Positions 34,661-46,339 of a DNA stretch of 64,000 bases are shown in pieces. Made by a program: the position numbers and the translations under genes. The DNA is taken from NCBI GenBank assembly GCA_047967505.1, contig CM106539.1. One strand, 5' to 3'. Position 1 is the first letter of the stretch; every line of letters begins with the position of its first letter. The notes below the pieces were generated by a model. That model worked only from the letters and a program-made list of their open reading frames with translations, had not been told where the DNA came from and made no database searches. This stretch comes from Dipteris shenzhenensis (lineage: Eukaryota; Polypodiophyta; Polypodiopsida; Gleicheniales).

Positions 34661-36574
34661 ACCTATAAATGAAAGGCCTACAAGTTAAGGTTACCTAGTA
34701 GTTGGCTTATACATATTAATTTCATGTAAGCTTACTAAAACCTCATGAGGGTGATCCACCCAACAAGCCAATGATTTCAAAGTCTCCCAAGTTTGAAGGT
34801 CAAAACATAAAAGTATGTTACACCATGAGGACAAGGTTTTTAAAAGTGGTAAGACTATATCAAATTTAATAACTATCCTTTTGAGGATGCAAGGTGGATG
34901 CAAGACATCTATCAAACCTTTTAAATACATTATGTATGTCCCAAAGTAAGATCATGCTTGTAAAAATTTTTTATAAGTAGAAATTTTGTCTTTGATTTCT
35001 TTTGTTTAATAAGATTATCTTGTATGCATATATTAGACCAGCCTGAAATGGCTAATTCTCCCAGGTAGACATTGCCAAAATCTACCTTGGAAGAAGGTCT
35101 AAGGATTAATTAAGACATGCTTGAAATATCTTTGTTTAATAAGAGTATCTTGTATGCATATATTAGACCAGCCTGAAATGGCTAATTCTCCCAAGTAGAC
35201 ATTGCCAAAATCTACCTTGGAAGAAGGTCTAAGGATTAATTAAGACATGCTTGAAATATCTAAATCTGCCAAGAGCCAAGAGGGATTAGTCACCTATTTT
35301 AGAAGTATGTCAATCCTCTATCCAAAAGTGCAAAAGGACTAGGTATGACTTGTCTTCTCTAGCCCATAGTCAAGGACAACTATGATGTTTGAGAGAGAGG
35401 TTATATCATGACAATTAATTTCCAGCTTTTCCAACAGTATTTAATATCATAAATTGGCTATTTATGACAATCATAAAATAAAGGGAAATGAGGTAAGTTA
35501 ATTTATCACTCACAATTGTGTTCCAAAGATGGGGGAACCAAAGTGGAAAAGACTATGAGAAGGAATAAAGACAAGGTAAAAGCTTCATTCATCTCCAAAA
35601 GACAAGGTAAAAGCTTCAATATTTATGGCATCAATGTGGTTTGTAAGGATTACAAAATTGTATTGTAAAAAGTATTTCTCTATAATACAAAATTGTTTGT
35701 AGGGGGTACTAGATCCAAGTGAATTTGGTCACCAATTTTTGTCATTGTGCAAGCTATTTTGCATCCCTATCAAGTTCTTTTGCATGCCTTATTAATTAGT
35801 TCTAAAGTTCTTTGTAAACTCTATCCCACCCATCATATTTATTTCTAGCTTAGAAAGTAAGGAATGACTTTAGACCTATTGTAATCATTATGAAACAAAA
35901 GGGTTTGTTTAATCACAAAGAACATAATAGAGTCTAGTTCTAGTATGGCTTTTTAGATGATTGCAAACATGACCCTAAGAAATGTGAGTAATCGGGATAG
36001 TTGATTCTAACCTCAAATTTTTAATGTTCAATACCAAAACCTAAATGGAGCTCATATCTACTTGAACTCACTTGGGAGTTTCATATGTTGAAAAAATATC
36101 ACCTCATGACTTGATCTCAAGGCATATGTGAACTATCAAGAGGATCATGACATGGGAAAAGATGGGACTATGTTTTTAGTAAATTTCAATCTCATAGGAG
36201 TAGATACCTTGGGCCAAATAGTAGTGGCTAGTGATATGAACAAGGAAATGGAAGAAAATCCCCCTAATCCTATCCATTTTGGTGATAGATTGATAAATTC
36301 CTTGTTATTATGAATAATGTTGACATGGGGGTCTGTCATAAGATCTATTTCCGGCAATAGAAACTTCTTTTCTTTTAGGACTATCCAACCTTGTGAGAAT
36401 ACATTATATAGAATTTTTCTATGTGTTTTTGGAAAGAGATATAAAAGCAAGCCACCTACCTGATGAGACCTTTGCAAATTCATCAAGCCTTAGAGCAATA
36501 TTTGACACTTTATGTAGTGACACCATTGACAAAAACTCCAAAAAATGAATGAGGCCATCTCAACTACAAAAATG
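34661..36574. other. No recognised gene; one tandem duplication
   Basis: AT-rich decayed DNA. Units 35001-35129 and 35130-35258 (129 bp each) are nearly identical, both starting TTTGTTTAATAAGA. A 61-residue frame at 36128-36313 has no recognisable domain. Confidence 0.6.
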
Positions 36575-37850
36575 GGTCAAAAATATTTTAGTGGGTTGGG
36601 GGATCCATATGAGCATATGTCTATCTTCAAGCAAGTTTTGATGGAAAAATAGGTCATGGACTACCATATAAATTTTGAAGGCCTTCTATGTACTCTTGAG
36701 AGGAAGCCTCTAACCTAGTTTTGTACTTTTGACCCTAGATCTTTATATAGCATTGAGACTATGTTGAATGACTTCACCAAAGATCAAGCACAAAATTTTT
36801 GAAATCATTTATATTTTCAAACAAATGACTTCACCAAAGATCAAGCACAAAATTGTTGAAATCATTTATATTTTCAAATTACAAAAGATTGAGTAAGGGA
36901 TATTGCTAACACATTCATGCAATATTTGGATGTCTAAAGGAGGTCAAACGAGCTACCAACATAAGAAAGAATAGTTCCTCTATTCATTACATGGAATGAT
37001 TTCTACTTGAAGATGTGTACCAGCTTGGAAACTTGAGTTAAATACTGACATCTATAAGGAAATTGAACCAAGCCAAAATGCAATTTACAAAGTGTACCAG
37101 TTTGGAAACTAGAGTCAAATACTGACATCTATAAGGAAATTGAACCAAGCCAAAGTGCAATTCACAAAGTGTCACACAGGGAGTGAAACTAGTTTGAAGG
37201 ATGATAAAACATTAAATAGTGAATCAATAAAAGAGTTATTTGTTCAAAACTTAAGCCAAGTTTTGAAGGTTGTAACACGTGCACAAAGGCAAAACCCCTT
37301 ATGAATGTATAGGTGTAATGTGTGTGGAGGAGACCATTCAACTTCTCAATTTCAAAGTTTGCTAAATCAAGGGAATCAAAACTCATCTTGGATGTGTTGT
37401 GGATTTGAGAAAAAGTGGACAAACTACAATTCCTAGACAAAAAATTGCTAACAATCAACACTACTAAGATAACCAAGGATAGGTAGTTCAACAACAACCA
37501 TCACCTCATATGTGTGCATCGAGCCAAGACATTGATGTGCCAAGAATGGAAAAGAGGCAATCAATATCGAGGCACTAACCACCATTACCAAATTGTACAA
37601 GTCATCCTTAGATATTTGTATATGATAAAAGAGAGTGAGGGTAGGATTGTTCCTAGAATTTCATATTATGAAAGTGGGACCCATTACTATGAGGAAGCAC
37701 CACTTGATATTTGGACACAACACTAAATGGGTTAGAACTGCAAGTACATAAGCATAAAGTCTTGGAGAACATTATTCAATGGGGATCAGAGAACTTTGCT
37801 GTTCATTTCTAAGTGTAGATTAAGGCAATGGCCAAGTCCAAAACAAGCTC
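36575..37850 (+). pseudogene. Ty3/gypsy gag relic
   Basis: The plus strand reads YFSGLGDPYEHMSIFKQVL (36580-36640), then FEGLLCTLERKPLT, then a stop where Trp is expected, then FDPRSLYSIETMLNDFTKDQ. This is the retrotransposon gag pattern seen in Tat-like elements. A degenerate zinc knuckle CNVCGGDHSTSQF (last Cys lost) lies near 37315. Tandem duplications of 57 bp (36767/36824) and 77 bp (37015/37092) interrupt it. Many stops. Confidence 0.75.
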
Positions 37851-39035
37851 CAAATTGGGGACCAATTGGACCAATATGACCTTTTTCTAAATGTCAAAGG
37901 AAATTATTAGATGAGAGATGTCCATTGAACAACCTCGACCCAATTAGGGACATTTTGTTAGCTGGATCAATGCTAGTGAATAAAATATTTAAGCCTTTAA
38001 AGTTAAGAAACTATTTGAGCCTTTAAATTCTCAACTAAAGGCTTTCCAAAGTAGGTTGATACCCATTGAAACTATGGCTAAGAGACAAAATGCTTATCTT
38101 GACTCAGTCATAAAAATAACAAAGGTTTGGAGGGTGCAAGTAACTAATAGACGAAGCACCTACCTTCTAAAGAAAAGGAAGAAAGATCCAAATAAAATTT
38201 AGGTAGTCCACACAAAAAATTCGGTAGTCCACACAAAAACTAATAAATGCGTTGAGTCTATGGAAGTACCAAATAATTTGATGTTGCTAAAAACTAGAAA
38301 TAACCCACATTTGGTCGTCCTTGAGGTGTAGTACCACTGGCCAAATGAATTGTGAGAGAAAAGATATAGATAGAATTCAAACCTTGGAATAAGTTGAATC
38401 ACTAAGCTAGACCTACATCACCATATGATACATCTAGAGTTAAAGTCATTGCATGTGGGAAAGGGATTTATAATAACCTTGAAGATATTATCCTCATACT
38501 TGAAAGATGATGAAGTAGATGAAAAAATCAAGTGATTACCCCCAAAATGGAAATCCATACCTCAAATATAGGATTTTATAGGTTTTCAAGACTTGATATA
38601 TACACCAATGCATTGCATTGGTATAACCCTTGAAGCTAAAATATCATATGTGGAAAGGACTAGGCCAATGTTTGGAGAGAATGGTGGGTATCAAAGAAGG
38701 TTTATTAACATTAAAACATGAATTGACATAAGAAATTCACAAGAGGACAATGCAACTAGTGCTCTTATAATGAAGTGAGAAAATATTATGAGAGAGAAGA
38801 TGGCAAGGCCACTTTGCAAGTAGATTCATGAATATAAAGACCTTAACAATATTGGATAGTGAGACAAGAGCCATAATGGCTATCAAAAAAATCTTGATAA
38901 AAGCTTGCAATCCATAAAACAAATTTTACTACAACTATCTAATGGATATATTGAAAAGCCATCAGGTATGCTACAACACACCTTTGCCATTGTAGAAATG
39001 AAAAGAAACCCATGTACTATTCATCGTAGGAAGAC
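37851..39035. other. No confident gene; possible gag-protease remnant
   Basis: The reading GFQDLIYTPMHCIGITLEAK near 38580-38640 could be the region after gag in the same relic. No catalytic motif is visible. The right end is the insertion site of the gag-only element. Confidence 0.4.
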
Positions 39036-39040
39036 CTTTT
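39036..39040. other. Target site duplication (ctttt), left copy
   Basis: CTTTT lies directly before the LTR start at 39041 and is repeated at 41686-41690 after the LTR end. Confidence 0.95.
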
Positions 39041-39329
39041 TGTTGGGATATCTCAAGGTGTATGCCTCAGGCACACCTTATGTTTCTATGTGTGAAAGCT
39101 AGAGGCACAGTTAGGTGCCCACAAGCACAGTTAGGTGGTGGAAAAGCCACATAGGATGATTGAGTGAATCTAGGAGCAGATTGAGGAGATGATTGTGGAG
39201 CTTTGAGGTCATCAGTGATGTCAGTGACCTTGTATGAGGTGCCTACTTAAGGACCTCTTTCTTCTTCATTCTATAAGCAAGTATTCTGATTTTGTGTCAA
39301 CTCTACTCTTTCCTTTCAGTGTTCCAACA
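39041..39329 (+). repeat. 5' LTR of gag-only element
   Basis: It starts TGTTGGGATATCTCAAGG and ends CAGTGTTCCAACA. It is 289 bp, the same length as the 3' LTR. Confidence 0.95.
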
Positions 39330-39342
39330 TGGTATCAGAGCC
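39330..39342 (+). other. Primer binding site (initiator Met tRNA)
   Basis: TGGTATCAGAGCC directly follows the LTR, as in C1. Confidence 0.95.
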
Positions 39343-40184
39343 ATTTGATCCCCCTTGAGCCCATTTCTGCCACATCATCATCTTCTTCCTCTTCTTCTTC
39401 TCCACCATCTCTCCCTCTTCTTCCAAAAATTTGCTTGAGCTTGTTCTCCTCCGATTCTCACCCATTTCCCATGCCCTTCCTGCTGGAGATCCCTCTTGTT
39501 GGGGCAAATTTTGGGCTGCAAGCAATTGAAGAAATATGCGCTCTGCTGGTCGCCATTGTACGAAAGTCGTCGATTATTCTTCCTACGATTTCTCTGCGCC
39601 TGCTCCATCTTTGTCTAATTCCTTTCAGGGCAAGCTTCTTCATCCTAGAGCTACCTTGTGCTGAAATCTGAGCAGCAATGGCTGCATATTGAAGGAGAAA
39701 ACAGAGAAAAACCAGTCGACTTTGTTCAAGAAGGTGAAGGCGACCTGACGAATATTTTTGCCTCTTCTTCGCAGAGGATCTACTGTGGTATACCAGCTTT
39801 CTTTTGCCTCAGAAAGCCCCCTTTCTTTTGCTTTGAAGAGTGTGCTATGAGCCCTCCAAGTTCAGCTCTCTAGTTTTGATAGTTTTGACATGCTTTTGAA
39901 AATGATGCTACATAAAATGCTACTCTAGCATTTCTGGTCTTTTGAAGTTTTCAATAACTTCACTACAAGTGTTGCTTCAGTTTTGTTTTGACTTGCTAGA
40001 CCTGGTTGTGGTTGGAAAGTGTTTATTTCATCCACTTCTATGAAGCATGTAAAAGGAAGCATCATTGTTTGAAATCTAGTCACTACTATTTGCTACATCA
40101 AGTGCTCATACTTTGGAAGTATTTCAGTTATTTTTGCCTTGTAAGAGAGATAGACACTGCCCAATATCTGGGTTAGACCCTCTC

Positions 40185-41021
40185 ATGGCTACCTTATATA
40201 ATCTTGACTGAGAAGTTCAATGGAAAGGGCTTCCATACATGGCAAATGAAGGTGAAATTTGCATTGATGCGGGAGAACTTATGGGGACTTGTCAAACCTA
40301 CTCCTACCGCTTCTTCTACGGCCTCAAATGCTGGACAATCTTCAACACCGACACGACCGGCAAGGGATCCAGCAAGAGAAGAAAAAGCATATGGTATAAT
40401 TGCTTTAGCTTTGGGTGATGATTACATACATCATATCTCTGACTTGGAGTCTCCTTCGGAAGCTTGGCAGAAGCTAGACTTGATTTTTGGTGCAAGCTCT
40501 CACATATCTAAACTATCACTTAAAATCTCTTTTTTTGAATTAAAGATGGCAAGTGATACTACTTTAGCTGCTCATGTCAACTATATGCAGAGTCTTATGA
40601 GACTCAATTAGCTTCTATCAACTCTCCTATCACCCCTGATGATGCTATGGCAGTGTTACTTAAGAGTATGCCTGAAAGTTTTGATCACATTGTTAGCACT
40701 TTGAAGAATCTTCCCAATCCTAACCTTGAAGGCATTATCTCAGCTCTCCAAGAAGAAGAAAGACATATGGAGCTAAGGAAAGGCAATGACACTGCTTATG
40801 TTATGAAATTCCAGAAGGGCAAGTATTCTCCTTGCAATCACTGTGGAAAGAGAAATCACCTTTCAAAGGACTACTTCAAAGTTAATCCATGCAAGCACTG
40901 TGGCAAAAACAACCATAGTGAGAAGTTTTGCAAAGCCAAAGCAAAGACAGAAAATGCAAATCTACTTACAGTGAATGAGCCTCCACAAGATGAGGCATCC
41001 TTTGAAGATTATGCATTTTAA
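40185..41021 (+). pseudogene. Gag of the gag-only element, two frameshifts
   Basis: ATG at 40185 gives MATLYN, then a 1-bp shift to LTEKFNGKGFHTWQMKVKFA, a copia gag start. It continues YGIIALALGDDYIHHI and SEAWQKLDLIFGA to about 40602. There a second 1-bp shift moves to QLASINSPITPDDAMAVLLK. Two zinc knuckles end the protein: CNHCGKRNHLSKDY (last Cys is Tyr) and CKHCGKNNHSEKFC. Without the shifts it would be about 278 residues, normal for gag alone. The acidic end (NEPPQDEASFEDYAF) is followed by a stop, not by protease, so the lack of pol is structural, not decay. Confidence 0.85.
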
Positions 41022-41385
41022 ATCATCTCTATGTATGCTCCAGATCTCTCTTTTAATGTCAAGGTACTCAGCCTGGATAGTCCTCCAAAATGAATGAAAA
41101 CAAACTATTGTGTTGTGTGTGTTTTGTAAACACCTCTGGTCACCTTATGATGTAGGCCATGTGTATGTTTTGTTCCATGGTACCTCCTGCAGACATTGTG
41201 TGCATGTACATGCAGGGGAGATAACCATTGGAAGGTCTGTTTGTATCCCTTTCTGTTTACCTTACACCCAAGGGAACCCTTGCTAGCATGAGAACCTAGC
41301 CATAGATTTATCCTTGACCACCATGAGATGGCATGAGAAATTATGAGACTAGATGTATCCTTGACATAGCCTGAGGCATTTCCTT

Positions 41386-41394
41386 AAGGGGGGG
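41386..41394 (+). other. Polypurine tract of gag-only element
   Basis: AAGGGGGGG lies two bases before the 3' LTR start. Confidence 0.8.
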
Positions 41395-41396
41395 TT

Positions 41397-41685
41397 TGTT
41401 GGGATATCTCAAGGTGTATGCCTCAGGCACACCTTATGTTTCTATGTGTGAGTGCTAGAGGCACAGTTAGGTGCCCACAAGCATAGCTAGGTGGTGGAAA
41501 AGCCACATAGGATGATTGAGTGAATCTAGGAGCAGATTGAGGAGATGATTGTGGAGCTTTGAGGTCATCAGTGATGTCAGTGACCTTGTATGAGGTGCCT
41601 ACTTAAGGACCTCTTTCTTCTTCATTCTATAAGAAAGTATTCTGATTTTGTGTCAACTCTACTCTTTCCTTTCAGTGTTCCAACA
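41397..41685 (+). repeat. 3' LTR of gag-only element
   Basis: 289 bp, TGTTGGGATATC to TTCCAACA, followed by ctttt (41686-41690). Confidence 0.95.
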
Positions 41686-41690
41686 CTTTT

Positions 41691-43430
41691 ATGCATTGGT
41701 TTAAGATGATTCAAGATAAGGTTTATGATTATATATCTTTCTACTACAACTCTTGCATTAACATAAAAAATTGCAATTATTTGATATCTTGCTAAGACTC
41801 CATTAAAGGACTTTAATTTAGCTACTATCATTGAAACATAGTTAGAAATAAAAACGGATTCATCATGGTGCCTCTTCAAATCCCCATCAAACAAGTATGT
41901 GATGGGTGTGTTTTAGGTAAAATGCATGTGCATCATATAGGATGGTACTATTGAAGTTAAATGCAAATTGTAGTTAATTCATACTAGTGACATATCTAGT
42001 CCTATATGTAATCCATTTAGAAATTATGTATACTTCAATGATGATCACTGCAAGCATGCATTTATTAATTCAATGAGTATCTATGCGTTTTAGATAGGAA
42101 ATATCTTTGTGCTTCAAATTGTTTATTTTTGGGCTGAAAATACATGTGGATGTAAAGTGGGTAACTTTTTTCAAATAGATGGGGGAGTACATGTCTCATG
42201 AATTCCATTCATTTAAAACTAAGTATAGGATGTATAGTGCCATTTATTCCTTAGAAAAATGGTGTTGCTACATGATATAGAAAAGTCAAACTTTGCTTAA
42301 TGAATTTTGGCTGGAGGCTCTTTTGTGTGCTACTTATATACTTATTCAATGTCCCACCATGGCATTATAGTATTTCACTCCATATGAAGCTTGGCATGGT
42401 AGACCATCAATTGTTCACTTTGTGTTTTTGGTTGCTTTCATGTGCTTATGCAAAAATGTAGCAAATTGGATGATAAGGTTGTGAAATTTATATTTGTTAG
42501 ACAAAGCTTAGAAATCAAAGGTTACGGGTTGTATCATTAGCAAAAAAAAATGCATTTTGGCTAGCTATGATGTAGTGTTTGTGGAGGATTTTTTTAAACC
42601 TTTACTATCATGTACTAAAGGGACAAGTGTGTACTCACAAAATATGTATGACACATATCTTGTGAGTACACAATCATGTACTAAAGGGACAAGTGTGTAC
42701 TCACAAGATATGTATGACACATATCTTGTGATTACACAATCATGTACTAAAGGGACAAGTGTGTACTCACAAGATATGTATGACACATTGTTTCCTTTGT
42801 TTGGGGGTGCTCAATGTCACAAATCAGCCAACAATTGATAATGTACTAAAGGGACAAGTGTGTACTCACAAGATATGTATGACACATATCTTGTGAGTAC
42901 ACAATCATGTACTAAAGGGACAAGTATGTACTCACAAGATATGTATGACACATATCTTGTGAGTACACAATCATGTACTAAAGGGACATTTGTGTACTCA
43001 CAAGATATGTATGACACATTGTTTCCTTTGTTTGGGTGTGCTCAATGTCACAAATCAGCCAACAATTGATAATGATGTTGATGATGCTATTTATAAAGAG
43101 AAAAATAGAAATTGAGGAGTCACAGTAGACTATGCCCAAGTGGGCAGTGCAAACTTTGTATGGTAGCAAGTTGTCTAGTCCTCTATCTTCTTGTACTCAT
43201 TCTAGCTCTCATGAATCATATGTAGAAGATTGTTATGGTTTAGCTATATCCAGCAAGTATGGCAAGGGAGGAACCTTTTATGGTTCTAATAATTGGACAG
43301 TTAGTATGTAGAATATGATGCTCTTGTTAAAAATAGGACATGGTCTTGATATTATTGCAAAAATTTCACTAGCACTAAGTGGGTGTATACGCTAAAACAT
43401 AAGCTTGATGGTAGCATTGTGTTGGAACAA
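41691..43430 (+). pseudogene. Ty1/copia pol relic (integrase to RT start)
   Basis: The plus strand across frames reads EYMSHEF and FKTKYRI (42185-42230), LLNEFWLEALLCATYILIQCPT (42295-42355), FTPYEAWHGRP (42375-42405), ILASYDVVFVEDFFKP (42553-42600), and after the hairpin array EYDALVKNRTWS and KWVYTLKHKLDGSIV (43310-43420). The order (integrase, then RT) marks copia. The frame is broken many times. The hairpin-repeat array occupies the linker between integrase and RT. Confidence 0.8.
42607..43069. repeat. 66-bp hairpin-repeat array inside a duplicated 231-bp block
   Basis: Block 1 (42607-42837) and block 2 (42838-43069) are near-identical. Each holds three 66-bp units starting near TCATGTACTAAAGGGACAAG (42607, 42673, 42739; 42838, 42904, 42970) and ends with CCTTTGTTTGGG...CAACAATTGATA. 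The first two units of each block contain an almost perfect palindrome: arms 42859-42878 and 42884-42903 are 20-bp perfect complements around the loop ATGAC. Sense and antisense strands both read as an open 22-residue repeat (SCTKGTSVYSQDMYDTYLVSTQ-like), because the period is a multiple of three. Not a CRISPR: there are no distinct spacers. Confidence 0.95.
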
Positions 43431-46339
43431 ATGTAGTCAATAGACTCTCCAACCATACAAATGATGTTGTTGAAAGAATTTGTAATATTGTGTGTAACAA
43501 AGTCATGAGATGATTCCATTTTGTAAAAATTCAAAGCCAATTAATATTTTTATTAAGAAACCTTATGTATAAGGGAACTCTTTGATATTTGTACCCATGG
43601 TGAGAGAAGAGAAAAAGAAGATTACATAAGATACATGACTTAGCTGAGAGTGATCCAACATTTCAATTCATCCTTGCCCTTGTAAGCAAGATTTTGTAAC
43701 AATAAGGTGGATGGTTGTGCTTGTATTGTTGTAATATTCCTCCTAGCTGCTCATTTATGTTATTTGTTAGTGATTTGGTGCTAATTTTATTTAGCTTAAT
43801 AAGCATAATTAAGTGCTTATTTAAGCTCAATTTTGAGCATAAAATTAGTGTCATTTACTTAATTAGAAGTATAGAAGGCATTTTCACATTGATAGGACAC
43901 TCTAGGAAGCCAAAATTGAAGTTCTCATTTTCAATCAAAAAATGGTAGTAACAATTTTCACATCCTTCTAGTGGTCCAGTCAATGAAGTGAATTCCCCAT
44001 GTCCCAAGCTACATTGTCACCAGCAAATTCCATTGTTTATCATTGGTAGCATTAGCATTAGCTCTAGTCTTCATCTACTAGAGCATTATAACTCCACCTT
44101 GCAATTCATATCAATGATTGATGATGCATGATTTTTATATGATAGGCATGATACATGTGTTAGAATTATCTTCATAGCATGCTTTGGATGTTCTTGTATG
44201 TTGTGCTTATGTTGAAATTCTCCATGATTACATTCACTTAGAAACTAACCTTCTCATTATTATTATTTTTTGTTTTCATTTTAAAAGCTAATAGGAGTAG
44301 TAGTAAGTAGGAATTTCATCATTGGTTGTGTGCATAGCATCCTAAGTACATACATCTCAAAAAAAGTTACATGCAAAAGCCAAAACAATATGCATTTGGA
44401 TAGTCTACTCAAGGAACCCCTAAAAGTAATTTGGGGGAAATTTCTTGACTCACATGAATACAAGCAAACATAGGCATTGGCATCTTCAACATTCATGGAT
44501 TGCAAAAAATCGAGTTGTGGATGCAATGTATGTGAAAAACTTGGACCAAGATACACAAAAAGTAGCTTTGGGAAAAACATCTCACCAAAATTAATCCACA
44601 AATCCATTTTAAATTTTTCTTCGATATTTGGACCTGCACAAAGAATACAAACAATGTGGTGGACCATCATTTGTAAGAAACAATGCATAATGAAAACAAT
44701 TGTGAGTCCATTTTTGAACGAAATTGAGGCAGTGTTTTTAAGGGACCAAGCATACGCACATGTTAATACCACATGAGGCTCATATATCAATTTTCATGCA
44801 TTTGGATGTGAGTTCTCTTGTGAAAGTGAGTATTAAATATCCATAGCTGACTTTTTATTTTTGAACACAAAAAACATTATTTGAGCACTCAAAAGTCATC
44901 TAACTAAGACTAAATTTCCATATTTGGACTCTTGAGAAAATAGGGAGTTTATTGGAATAATACAAAACCATTCATGAATGTGGCTATAGAAGTGGGATCA
45001 CTTCAATAATCAAGAGAATATAAGATGTTGTCCTCATAGCAACACTCATGGAGAAAAAATCCATTGAGATCCCTTGGATAGAATCTATGTCAAGATAGAG
45101 AGAATAGTTAGATTGAGTTCTAAAGAAAACCATAAGTTACCTATCAAGGAAATTAGAGCGTATATGAAGAGATGGATCTATGTATTTAGTCACCACCATA
45201 ACTAGGTAAAAAACATAGAAAGGATAGTTTCCAATAAGACATGGATATTTACAAGAGACAATGAAAACACTACCCCCACATACTAAATTTTTGAGGCTCA
45301 TAAACTCATTATATATCAAGAGAGTGATGATCAATAAATAGGGATCTCTTATTGGATGATCTAGAGACTCAAATCTAAGTCTTCTATTCAATCATATTTC
45401 TCATCTCATAAGTACCCTAATTGATACCAAGGTTGATGTTTCAAGATAAGCATATTGATACCAAGCTTAATGTTTTAAGATAAGCATATTGATACCAAGG
45501 TTGATGTTTCAAGATGATCAATAAATAGGGATCTCTTATTGGGGATGATCTAGAGAATCAAATCTAAGTCTTCTATTCAATCATATTTCTCATCTCATAA
45601 GTACCCTAATTGATACCAAGGTTGATGTTTCAAGATAAGCATAAATAAAATTTTGAAGCTATACCTAAGATTGAAGCCATGGGATATTCCTATAGAGAAA
45701 TTCCATCCATAAGAAAACCCCAAGAAACATCTCAAGTGACATATGTTTTGCAAGATGTGTCTCGGAATCTGAAGGAGAGATTCAAAGCCACCAAATCAAG
45801 AGGATTAGACACTATCAAGTAACATATTGCTTGATTTGTGAATCCAAACATAGTGCGATCCACAAGGCCTATAAATGGCTTTCATTTGAGTCAAATTACA
45901 TAATATTTGTCTAGTTTAGTGCAACCTATAGCAATCAATGTGTATCTAGTTCAAGGGAGTGCATTCATAAAACCTATAATGCTAGGATTTAGTGGTGGTT
46001 ACCTACTCATGTTAAGGCCAATTACACCACAATCAATGCTCTGATCCACCTAGTAACATGGTATATTCATCCTTATGTGTATTGTCTAATGTCAAATATG
46101 CATAGGATGATCAAACCCTTGCAAGTGCAAAAATGGATCAAGGAAACATATTGTAGAAGTGGAGATCCTGACTAGCTTTGTTTATGCAAGTAACCAAAGT
46201 TGAAAATTTTATGATTCAAATTAATAATAGAAGGTAAAGCCTTGACTTAGTTTAATACTTGCATCACAACTCTAATTTTGATGTATTGATAACCTCACAC
46301 AAAGAAATTTGTTAAGACATTCTCTAAAGACATAATTAA
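43431..46339. other. No recognised gene; one tandem duplication
   Basis: AT-rich DNA. A direct duplication with ~188-bp period repeats GATGATCAATAAATAGGG (45326, 45514) and the AAGGTTGATGTTTCAAGAT motif. A minus-strand frame at 44281-44790 stays open for 169 residues (see separate entry). Confidence 0.6.
44281..44790 (-). CDS. Hypothetical 169-residue open frame
   Basis: An open frame, Cys- and Phe-rich (ILCAGPNIEEKFKMDLW, PQLDFLQSMNVEDANAY). No domain is recognised, and the plus strand is also open for 99 residues in the same place. In AT-rich decayed DNA this is longer than average, but it is most likely chance or an unrecognised repeat. Confidence 0.15.
   Translation of the reverse strand: MIYEPHVVLTCAYAWSLKNTASISFKNGLTIVFIMHCFLQMMVHHIVCILCAGPNIEEKFKMDLWINFGEMFFPKLLFVYLGPSFSHTLHPQLDFLQSMNVEDANAYVCLYSCESRNFPQITFRGSLSRLSKCILFWLLHVTFFEMYVLRMLCTQPMMKFLLTTTPISF

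Larger units (their letters stand above)
39041..41685 (+). mobile_element. Gag-only non-autonomous LTR retrotransposon (TR-GAG type), young
   Basis: It is 2645 bp with two 289-bp LTRs (39041-39329, 41397-41685), a primer site, one gag reading frame, a polypurine tract, and the 5-bp duplication ctttt on both sides. By eye the LTRs differ at about five positions, so this is among the youngest insertions here. There is no protease, integrase or RT, and the space after gag is only 375 bp. Such elements must borrow enzymes from an autonomous relative, probably copia-like given gag type and primer. No LTR in the window matches it, so the partner is elsewhere. Confidence 0.93.

Noticed and set aside
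39316-39643. Lys/Arg-rich minus-strand frames opposite the gag-only element leader
   Set aside because: They mirror a TTC/CTT-rich leader of an LTR element on the plus strand, and no domain is visible.
42607-43069. Resemblance to a CRISPR array
   Set aside because: Units are contiguous and identical with no unique spacers, the repeat lies in a plant copia relic, and there are no cas genes.
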